Of a stretch of 64,000 bases of DNA, positions 60,101 through 64,000 are shown piece by piece. Origin of the DNA: Struthio camelus (Eukaryota > Chordata > Aves > Struthioniformes > Struthionidae). The stretch is from positions 194,488,247 through 194,552,246 of the forward strand of contig NC_090942.1 in NCBI RefSeq assembly GCF_040807025.1, in the 5' to 3' direction. The notes beneath the pieces were generated by a model. It searched no databases. It was not told where the DNA came from and saw only the letters and a program-made list of their open reading frames with translations. A program made the position numbers and the translations under genes. Position 1 is the stretch's first letter. The number at the start of each line of letters is the position of its first letter.

Positions 60101-63094
60101 CAGTCTGGTTTAAAAACGATACTAATTATAACACTGTCTGACAAAGTTTACTTCTGACAAGAACTGACTAGACATGAAGAGAGTTTACCCAAGTCAAACA
60201 TTCCACCTGTCATTTACTGAAAAAGCCTTAAAATTATTACACAAAGATAACTAGACATCCTTGATCAAACTCAAAGCTAAGAGAGTTTCTGCACGTTTCA
60301 AGACTGCATTCTTAGAAAATGAAGGGAAGTAACATGTAAATAAAAAGCTGTGAACTATTAACTCTATTTGCCTAAGATGAGTAACTTCCTAACCTCAGCA
60401 TATTATCTCTGAGTGAAGATGGTAGCTTTTCATTTTCCCTAAAATTTCAAGTCCAGATACAAAAAATAAACATTTTTAAATACCTAATTAGCTTAAATGA
60501 ATGAAATGCATCTGCAACTTTAGCATCTCCCTTCAGTTTTATAATCCAATCACAACATATTCCTCCTAGGAGGAAATGACCAGCTAAAGTAAATGCTAAT
60601 CAAAATAGAAGATATTATTTTTTGACTGATAGCTAGTGAGGTAAATCATTTAAAGTATGATTTCAGAAGTTATTAAAAAAATGACAAAAAGGTGAAAACG
60701 TTCTCAATCTAGAAACTGATGGCAAGGGTAGAATCAAAGCAACTTTGCTCAAAGGCAGCGTAAACAACTTGTTCAGCAAAATGATGCAAGGTATTATGTC
60801 TGCTATTACAAAGTTTTAGTAATTACTAATGCAAAAAAGAAGTATGTAACTTATTTATATTTAAAAGCTACCACTTCTCAGCATTGGTTTAAGAACTTAA
60901 AACAATTCAGACATACTGTGGTATGCAAGACAAAATTTGATTTTTTAAAAATATTTCAAAGTTAAAATTAAAAATTGCACAGAAAATTCTACTGTGTTGA
61001 TGCAATTCAATAAAACAGCACAATCTCCTTTAATGGAATTTAAGAATTAGCTATATATCACTTCGGATATATCCTCAGTATCCTCCATTTTGCTTCAGAA
61101 CAGGAATTAAAGCAACTTACCTTGTCTGTGAGACTTTGCAAAAAAGATGACCACTTCCCTATCTTACCACATCATAAATAATTTGGTTATTTTGAAAATG
61201 AATATAAGTCCTGCCTTTTGCTCAATTACTTCCTTAAACTGTGACTTTGCAAAACCCTTCATTCTATAACAACCAGCATGGTATTTTATGCAGTATTCCA
61301 CATTTAACTTTTAAATTGCATAGAGATAACCTCACATTCAGACTTTCAGATGACATAATCCATCCTCTATCAAAGTTGACAGTATGAGCCTACTGATTTT
61401 GAAAGTGCACCCAGGACTATCCCAAGTCATAATTTCCACTAGAAACTTATCACTGGAAATAATTATTTCTAATCTCCAGTGATCTAAATATAATTTTCCA
61501 GAAGAAAGCACATAAAGCAAGGAGATTCATTCCTCTATACTGACAAAGGCTAAAGCTGTAAAACTAGATGCTCTAACCATAAAAATGATAAAGATCATAT
61601 GAATCTGTCATAAACTATTATCCTCTTCCCATGAGTAAAAATATCAGAAAGAGCAAGATGCAAATCTTTTCTTCCATGAGAGCTTGGAGGACCAAGGGAA
61701 AAAGTATTCGGTTAGCCTCATTGAACAGTACTTATATATCTTAAACTTGGTCTTAAATACGGAAAAAGAATGTTATACTGCACTTTTTGTGGTTACGTAC
61801 TATCTCTGCACTAAAGAGTGATTTCCAAAGGACATATTGGAATAACAACAAAAACTAAAAAAAAATTCACAGAACTAGTAATGAAAGAATGAGCGCCGAA
61901 ATACTTTTGGTAAATTTTTGTCAGCGAAGGAATTCATCCAAAAATCACAGACTAGGACAGTGACTAAGAAGAACAAATCCCAGTTCTCCTGCTCCCCAAT
62001 ACCTTTATTTTAAAACCTAAATCATCCTTCTTTCAAAGAAAAATACAGTACAAAAATCCCAAACAAAAATAATGGCCAACAACTTCTCTATATTTATATA
62101 ATGTGAAGGAATTCACTTAAAAGGTATGGATACTTCCTTTGACGACTTACAGGCCCGCAGCCTTTTTCTATAAAGACATGTATTTGTAACACAGAAAAGC
62201 CCCTGTTATGCAGCAAAGAAAAAGTAATTCTTAAAGTCATTTGCACAAATTTTGTGCAAATCTCTTAATTATACAGGAAATAGCAACCGGTCAGTCACCA
62301 ATTACTCACTGGCACTGCATTACTGGAACACAAAGCTGGAGGGAACCACAGAATAGTTAGGGTCGGAGGGTACCTCTGGAGATCATGTAGCTTTCTCAAG
62401 CAAGGTCAGCTAAAGCAGGTTGCCCATGACCGTGTCAAGTGGGGTTTTTAGTAACTCCAAGCATGGAAACTTTACAACCCCTCTGGGCAACCTGTTCCAG
62501 TGTTCAACCACCCTCATAGTAAAGAAGTGTTTTCTTGTGTTCAAGTGGAAGTAAGGGAAAAAATTAAGTTCAGAGATAACTGGAAGAATCCTATATATCT
62601 TGATTAATACCAACAAGCTATTCCAAATATTTCTAAAAACTTAAGTCCAAGAAACAAAACATATTGATGTTTTCGGAATTCTGATCTGATGTACATCCTT
62701 ATCTCTTATAAAACCATATAACTTATACTGTCAACTGGCATCAGGTAGAACACATCCGTATTCGGCACACTGTACCACTATAACATATTCTCTTCCCTAA
62801 ACAGTCATGTTTATGACAGCAAGCACTAACGCATATTCTTAGCTTTCCGTGTCTTCTGGTAATAAACTAACAGTTCAACTCCAATTAAGCCACAAACAAG
62901 GACAATGTCAAAAATAAAAGCACAAATAAAAAAGCAAAGTCATTACTCAAAAATAAGAAAGGCAGAACCTGATCTAAAATCAAATTACACCAGCATGGTC
63001 ATGTCTTTAAGAAATAAATAAGGTAGCATACATACTTTTCTGCTTGGAGTTTCGTTGTTTTCACTATCAAGTCCTGGGTTTGTTCCTTTGCTGC
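7141..63094 (-). CDS. COG6: COG6, conserved oligomeric Golgi complex subunit 6 (exons 4-19 of an expected 19; 5' part outside window)
   Basis: COG6 is a lobe B subunit (with COG5, COG7 and COG8) of the peripheral Golgi tethering complex of the CATCHR helical-rod family. The complex captures retrograde intra-Golgi vesicles that recycle glycosylation enzymes. Sixteen coding exons were found by translating the minus strand and joining GT-AG splice sites. Their lengths sum to 1605 nt: 534 codons plus a TAG stop. The joined product matches human COG6 residues 124-657 from memory with no gap, starting at [17 protein letters not shown] and ending QVQTLLS. Recognisable blocks include [60 protein letters not shown] and [10 protein letters not shown]. 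The N-terminal coiled-coil start, exons 1-3 and the promoter lie above base 64000. No exon has a frameshift or premature stop, so the gene looks intact. Human exon numbering is inferred from the 19-exon human gene. Confidence 0.97.
7386..7418 (+). repeat. 10-bp tandem repeat, 3.3 copies
   Basis: The units are GTCACTGATA, GTAACTGACA and GTCACTGACA followed by GTG. The repeat lies about 100-130 nt upstream of the terminal-exon acceptor of COG6 on the minus strand. Confidence 0.85.
11579..11780 (-). mobile_element. CR1 LINE, 3'-end fragment
   Basis: The plus strand shows the reverse complement of the CR1 3' end: a tail remnant TCACAGAAT, GGTTGGAAGGGACCTCTGGA, then the segment encoding the HWNRLP-type C-terminus of ORF2 in decayed form. 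The element is sense relative to COG6 and severely 5'-truncated, as is usual for CR1. Confidence 0.92.
12643..12722 (-). CDS. COG6: COG6 exon 18 (residues 583-609)
   Basis: This 80 nt exon encodes [20 protein letters not shown] then LLSATV and two bases of a Lys codon. The acceptor is CCCTAG and the donor is GTAAGT. Confidence 0.98.
13505..13640 (+). mobile_element. CR1 LINE, old 3'-end fragment
   Basis: The stretch resembles the CR1 3' region in the plus direction. It has a counterpart of the GTTGCCCAG segment, then GTGGAATCTCCACCCTTGGA, AATACTCAA and GACAAGGCCCT. It ends with a degraded CTTCCACCCTAA stretch. Divergence is high, so this is an older insertion, antisense to COG6. Confidence 0.75.
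15161..15196 (+). repeat. (TG)18 microsatellite
   Basis: There are 36 uninterrupted bases of alternating TG, followed by CATATATATAT and two TTTA units. On the COG6 transcript strand this is (CA)18, about 217 nt upstream (5' side) of the exon 17 donor's downstream intron start. Confidence 0.98.
15413..15466 (-). CDS. COG6: COG6 exon 17 (residues 565-582)
   Basis: This 54 nt exon, 18 codons, encodes [19 protein letters not shown] recall GSLANMPNLDSVTLKAAM in human, so this is one of the more variable exons. The acceptor is CTTAG after a T-rich tract and the donor is ATG|GTAAGC. Being symmetric, its skipping would keep the frame. Confidence 0.95.
15467..17057 (-). other. COG6 intron 16 (1.6 kb)
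   Basis: GT-AG intron. I see no repeat element or other feature in it. Confidence 0.9.
17058..17165 (-). CDS. COG6: COG6 exon 16 (residues 529-564)
   Basis: This 108 nt exon, 36 codons, encodes [20 protein letters not shown] then [16 protein letters not shown]. The acceptor is TTTCAG and the donor is CAG|GTAAGC. Confidence 0.98.
17166..19152 (-). other. COG6 intron 15 (2.0 kb)
   Basis: AT-rich GT-AG intron. The only structure seen is a short inverted repeat, TGTTTTATAA at 18927-18936 with its complement at 18958-18967. Confidence 0.9.
19153..19320 (-). CDS. COG6: COG6 exon 15 (residues 473-528)
   Basis: This 168 nt exon, 56 codons, is the largest internal exon. It encodes [40 protein letters not shown] and [16 protein letters not shown]. 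The acceptor is TTTTAG and the donor is CAG|GTAAGC. It is near-identical to human, which made the gene identification immediate. Confidence 0.99.
19321..19841 (-). other. COG6 intron 14 (0.5 kb)
   Basis: GT-AG intron with a T14 run (plus strand) at about 19803-19816 just downstream of the exon 14 donor. Nothing else is seen. Confidence 0.9.
19842..19973 (-). CDS. COG6: COG6 exon 14 (residues 429-472)
   Basis: This 132 nt exon, exactly 44 codons, encodes [30 protein letters not shown] and [14 protein letters not shown]. The acceptor is CCTTAG and the donor is CAG|GTATAA. It is the first exon after the 12 kb intron that holds the large CR1 copy. Confidence 0.98.
23724..26658 (-). pseudogene. 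CR1 ORF2 (endonuclease-reverse transcriptase), disrupted
   Basis: ORF2 encodes the enzyme for target-primed reverse transcription. From the ATG at 26658 an APE-type endonuclease is readable: [28 protein letters not shown] and SDHEMVEF. The reverse transcriptase follows with [16 protein letters not shown] (motif A), [11 protein letters not shown] (motif B) and FADDT (motif C). The C-terminus runs through [18 protein letters not shown] to a stop near 23724. Disruptions are a TGA at 25845-25843 between the two domains and frameshifts near 24836 (before motif A), near 24505 (just after FADD) and near 24340. The catalytic motifs are retained, but no continuous protein can be made. The order is that of other CR1-clade LINEs. 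It is not a host gene and not retroviral. Confidence 0.96.
26664..26927 (-). pseudogene. CR1 ORF1 C-terminal remnant
   Basis: The remnant encodes about 87 residues with [14 protein letters not shown] near the start and [20 protein letters not shown] near the end. The DGIH block resembles the Asp-His block of the esterase (SGNH hydrolase-like) domain found in CR1 ORF1 proteins. A stop in the same frame lies just upstream (26933-26931), where homology ends, marking the 5' truncation. A TAG stop at 26666-26664 is followed after five bases by the ORF2 ATG at 26658. Confidence 0.85.
31934..32051 (-). CDS. COG6: COG6 exon 13 (residues 389-428)
   Basis: This 118 nt exon completes Ser (AG|T) and encodes [20 protein letters not shown] then [19 protein letters not shown]. 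The acceptor is TTTCAG and the donor is AAG|GTTTGT. The first base corresponds to human c.1167, the base named in the intronic Shaheen-syndrome variant c.1167-24A>G, which independently supports the boundary. Confidence 0.97.
32052..33781 (-). other. COG6 intron 12 (1.7 kb)
   Basis: GT-AG intron with no recognisable repeat. A 138-codon open frame on the plus strand (32984-33400) has no similarity I can name. The acceptor region corresponds to the site of human c.1167-24A>G: an A is present at -24 (32075 on the minus strand), with TTAAC just upstream of it. Confidence 0.85.
33782..33873 (-). CDS. COG6: COG6 exon 12 (residues 359-389)
   Basis: This 92 nt exon encodes [20 protein letters not shown] then [10 protein letters not shown] and two bases (AG) of a Ser codon. 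The acceptor is CTGCAG and the donor is CAG|GTATGC. The exon ends at coding position 1166 by human numbering. Confidence 0.98.
33874..36239 (-). other. COG6 intron 11 (2.4 kb)
   Basis: It contains an ancient CR1 copy at 35375-35951 and a purine-rich plus strand at about 34976-35096. Nothing else is recognisable. Confidence 0.9.
35375..35951 (+). mobile_element. CR1 LINE, ancient decayed 3' portion
   Basis: The sequence follows the order of an old CR1/L3-like 3' region of the type widespread in turtles and crocodilians. It has AGAAAAGGCACAGAGAAGGG, then CAACAAAATGATCAAAG. Later come TTCCACACAGTGTATAGTTAA, ACATATTCATGGAAGAGAAA and TCTATTAAATACAAA, and it ends with GCAATTCCTATGTTCTTA. Many substitutions and indels separate it from the young copies, and its 3' part differs from theirs. 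It is antisense to COG6. A T16 run at 35902-35917 interrupts its last part. Confidence 0.83.
36240..36304 (-). CDS. COG6: COG6 exon 11 (residues 337-358)
   Basis: This 65 nt exon completes Gly (G|GC) and encodes [20 protein letters not shown] then K, identical to my recollection of the human residues. The acceptor is CTGTAG and the donor is AAG|GTGAAG. Confidence 0.98.
37339..37380. repeat. AT-rich tract with perfect 18-bp palindrome
   Basis: Alternating AT blocks end in ATCTTATATATATAAGAT at 37363-37380, which equals its own reverse complement. It could form a cruciform, or be a mutable (AT)n remnant. Confidence 0.9.
38780..39950 (+). mobile_element. CR1 LINE, 1.2 kb copy lacking the RT core
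   Basis: The plus strand reads [40 protein letters not shown] and [10 protein letters not shown]. It then jumps directly to sequence matching the region just after the FADD box (TTTGCAGATGACAACAAACT at about 39099) and continues to the CR1 3' end near 39950. By comparison with the 23641 copy, about 250-270 bp encoding RT motifs A and B is missing. Stops and frameshifts are also present. It is antisense to COG6. Confidence 0.95.
41728..41819 (-). CDS. COG6: COG6 exon 10 (residues 306-337)
   Basis: This 92 nt exon completes the Arg codon (AG|G) and encodes [20 protein letters not shown] then [10 protein letters not shown]. The acceptor is ATTTAG and the donor is GTACTA, which is non-consensus at +4 to +6. 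Confidence 0.96.
41916..42044 (-). CDS. COG6: COG6 exon 9 (residues 263-306)
   Basis: This 129 nt exon encodes [26 protein letters not shown] and [12 protein letters not shown]. This is one of the most conserved stretches of COG6. The acceptor is TTACAG and the donor is GAG|GTACAG. It is separated from exon 10 by a 96 nt intron, the shortest seen in the gene. Confidence 0.98.
42761..42780 (+). repeat. (AAT)n microsatellite, about 6.7 units
   Basis: Twenty bases of uninterrupted AAT repeat lie in a COG6 intron. Confidence 0.95.
44528..44570 (+). repeat. (CAAAAA)n-type simple repeat
   Basis: An imperfect series of CAAAA and CAAAAA units lies in a COG6 intron. It could be a remnant A-rich tail, but no adjacent element is recognised. 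Confidence 0.85.
44650..44663 (-). promoter_or_regulatory. CTCF-like motif
   Basis: The minus strand reads CCACAAGGTGGCAC. This fits the vertebrate CTCF core (CCAC-n-AG-G-n-GGC followed by A/G) at every strongly constrained position. It is intronic in COG6. A single motif match in 64 kb can be chance, and occupancy is unknown. Confidence 0.35.
45238..45331 (-). CDS. COG6: COG6 exon 8 (residues 232-263)
   Basis: This 94 nt exon completes a codon as A|AT (Asn where I recall Ser in human) and encodes [20 protein letters not shown] then [10 protein letters not shown]. The acceptor is TTTCAG after a T-rich tract. The donor is GTAAGT. Confidence 0.96.
45332..46562 (-). other. COG6 intron 7 (1.2 kb)
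   Basis: GT-AG intron. I see no repeat or other feature in it. Confidence 0.9.
46563..46633 (-). CDS. COG6: COG6 exon 7 (residues 208-232)
   Basis: This 71 nt exon completes the Gly codon (GG|C) and encodes [20 protein letters not shown] then WTQ, ending in one base of the next codon. The acceptor is TTGCAG. The donor CAAA|GTAGGA is weak at the exon side but is the only choice that keeps frame with exon 8. The intron separating it from exon 6 is only 145 nt. Confidence 0.94.
46779..46861 (-). CDS. COG6: COG6 exon 6 (residues 181-208)
   Basis: This 83 nt exon encodes [20 protein letters not shown] followed by RTNQQRA and the first two bases of a Gly codon. The acceptor is TTATAG and the donor is GTGAGT, a near-consensus site. 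Confidence 0.97.
47760..47817 (-). mobile_element. CR1 LINE, probable very short 3' end
   Basis: AATCACAGAATCACAG on the plus strand is two copies of the CR1 tail octamer in reverse complement. It is followed by GGGTTGGTTCCACCTTA, resembling the degraded terminal segment of the family. Only about 58 bp is present, so the call rests mainly on the tail. Confidence 0.5.
47897..47924 (+). repeat. T21-A7 homopolymer tract
   Basis: Twenty-one T are followed directly by seven A in a COG6 intron. Confidence 0.95.
49319..49430 (-). CDS. COG6: COG6 exon 5 (residues 143-180)
   Basis: This 112 nt exon completes the split Asn codon (AA|T) and encodes [18 protein letters not shown], then a stretch ending in TKDEPITE. 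The acceptor is TTACAG and the donor is GTAACT. The human counterpart reads QKLEIRAQVADAF, so the match is close but not identical, as expected for an orthologue. Confidence 0.96.
54430..54740 (+). mobile_element. CR1 LINE, old decayed fragment
   Basis: The order follows an older CR1 RT C-terminal region: GGTGAGATCTCATTTGGAA, GAGTAGGGCTAGCAGGATG, ATGGAGAGTCTATTCCATGA, CACAACTGCTGTCTAAAG, then CAGCCATTTAAGTTAAGTAT. Divergence is strong. The right end coincides with the start of a younger CR1 copy in the same orientation. Confidence 0.7.
54744..55075 (+). mobile_element. CR1 LINE, younger 3'-end copy
   Basis: It starts with AAGTATCTGAAG, then a G run, then sequence encoding [20 protein letters not shown] and [18 protein letters not shown] on the plus strand. 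It ends with TAGATGATCTCCAGAGGTCC and ACCATTCTGCGATT. It closely resembles the equivalent part of the 23641-26935 copy, so the two belong to the same or neighbouring subfamilies. It is antisense to COG6. Confidence 0.95.
54760..54773 (+). repeat. G14 run inside CR1
   Basis: Fourteen consecutive G occupy the place where the related copy has a run of five to six G after TATCTGAAG. It is likely an expansion of a CR1-internal G run. Confidence 0.9.
59709..59734 (+). repeat. C14-A12 homopolymer pair
   Basis: Fourteen C are followed by twelve A. On the COG6 transcript strand this reads T12 G14, in intron 4. Confidence 0.95.
62345..62552 (-). mobile_element. CR1 LINE, 3'-end fragment
   Basis: On the minus strand it encodes [20 protein letters not shown] and [20 protein letters not shown], matching the ORF2 C-terminus, and continues to the 3' end at 62345. 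It is sense relative to COG6 and moderately diverged from the other copies. Confidence 0.94.
63036..63094 (-). CDS. COG6: COG6 exon 4 (residues 124-143, 5'-most exon seen)
   Basis: This 59 nt exon encodes [19 protein letters not shown] and two bases of the next codon. The acceptor is TTCTAG and the donor is GTATGT. It begins in phase 0 after the Q of the human SRLQ, which must be encoded upstream of the window. The segment belongs to the N-terminal coiled-coil region. Confidence 0.95.
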
Positions 63095-64000
63095 CTAGAA
63101 CATGATTAGCATTGTAAGTACAAGAAACAAGTGTACCAAATGTATTACACAACCTTTAAAAGTATGTAATACTTTTGTGGCTTTCTCAGCTGAAACAGTG
63201 TACTCTCGGAAATAGATGGCTTTTTGCAATACGTATTCACTAAGCCTCCCAGCTTTCAGGCATGAAAGAAAATCCCTAATTAATGTCCTTATCCATATAT
63301 ATTTTTATCTTTACATAGATTTATATATGCACATAATTAATATTTAATTCCGATATAGTTAACATAAACATGTTACATAAATAGTACAAATAGTTCTCAC
63401 TATTTTGTCTGTCCATCAATTGTAAATTCTTTGCTGTTACAAATGAGAAGTGAGAAAAGTTTATCTGGATGTCAAACTGCCAGTGTCTGCCCAGACATAT
63501 TAGACAACATGAATACAGCTGTGCTTCTCAGCTATACTCAGCCCTATTGCCCAAGCAGCTTACAGCTCTGTTAAGCCTAAGTGCAATACACTCAAAAAGG
63601 CCCAGTGCTAGCCCATCCCTAGAGCTCAGCTCTAAATGCTCAATGATGACAACACAAGGAAATCCATGTAGAAACAATTCTGCTGCAGACAGCAGTCGCA
63701 TGACTATAAGGATTGCTGTAACTGAAGTTAAAAGAGTTCAGAAATACGTTTCTCAGCAAGCACATCATAGAGATCTGGAATTGTTTTTCTCCCACAGGAC
63801 ACCACTAGTGATGTTTCAGGGAGAAAAAGAAGGAAATTAAACACGTACACACACACACACACACACACACGTACACACACGTACACACACACACACAAAT
63901 CCTGAAATCAAAATGCATTCAGTATGGAAGAATACTGCAAGAGAAGAGGGTAGGAAAGAGCTATAAAGGTACTCTTGGTGAATAATCTCAAGACTGAAGC
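63095..64000 (-). other. COG6 intron 3, partial
   Basis: This is the sequence upstream of exon 4 to the window edge. It contains an (AC)n tract at 63841-63897. A 123-codon open frame on the plus strand (63469-63840) has no similarity I recognise. Confidence 0.85.
63841..63897 (+). repeat. (AC)n microsatellite with GTAC interruptions
   Basis: Alternating AC is broken by GTAC at 63845-63848, 63871-63874 and 63881-63884, which suggests local duplication of an ACGTAC variant unit. Confidence 0.97.

Larger units (their letters stand above)
49431..63035 (-). other. COG6 intron 4 (13.6 kb)
   Basis: This is the longest intron seen. It contains an old CR1 segment with a younger CR1 at its end (54430-55075), G-rich tracts near 54656-54773, a C14-A12 run (59709-59734) and a CR1 3' end (62345-62552). 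The rest is AT-rich with no recognisable gene or RNA. Confidence 0.92.

Noticed and set aside
63469..63840. 123-codon plus-strand open frame
   Set aside because: No domain, signal or family resemblance. It runs up to an (AC)n repeat and lies in a COG6 intron.
1..64000. CRISPR arrays, operons, tRNA, rRNA or bacterial gene systems
   Set aside because: No regularly spaced repeats, no prokaryotic coding density, and no cloverleaf or rRNA sequence was seen. The window is intron and intergenic DNA of a vertebrate.

Overview
This window is 64 kb of an AT-rich vertebrate nuclear genome, almost certainly from a bird. The interspersed repeats I can recognise are all CR1 LINEs with the sauropsid 3' tail octamer (ATTCTGTG), and no mammalian-type SINE or L1 is visible. 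A crocodilian or turtle cannot be fully excluded from sequence alone. There is no bacterial or phage content, no operon, no CRISPR array and no recognisable tRNA or rRNA gene.

One host gene fills most of the window: COG6, subunit 6 of the conserved oligomeric Golgi (COG) tethering complex, on the minus strand. I assembled 16 coding exons between 63094 (5'-most seen) and 7141 (stop codon). Every junction has GT donor and AG acceptor dinucleotides, and every codon phase joins without conflict. They encode 534 residues matching residues 124-657 of the 657-residue human protein as I recall it. The first three coding exons, the promoter and the first ~123 residues lie beyond base 64000. Bases 1-7140 lie downstream of the stop and hold the 3' UTR and intergenic DNA, with no other recognisable gene.

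The introns (96 nt to 13.6 kb) carry CR1 fragments of clearly different age. The largest is a 5'-truncated 3.3 kb copy at 23641-26935 in the 12 kb intron. It is in sense orientation relative to COG6 and keeps the end of ORF1 and nearly all of ORF2. Its endonuclease and reverse-transcriptase motifs are still readable, but it is broken by one in-frame stop and three frameshifts. Others are a copy that lost its RT core (38780-39950), a heavily decayed ancient copy (35375-35951), an old copy apparently interrupted by a younger one (54430-55075), and short 3' ends at 11579, 13505, 47760 and 62345. Simple repeats include a (TG)18 tract, an (AC)n tract, homopolymer runs and an AT palindrome.

No previously undescribed biological system is evident. 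The points most worth checking are the CR1 structures, the COG6 splice sites at the large intron and at the exon matching a known human disease-splicing site, a CTCF-like motif, and a CpG-rich patch downstream of the gene.
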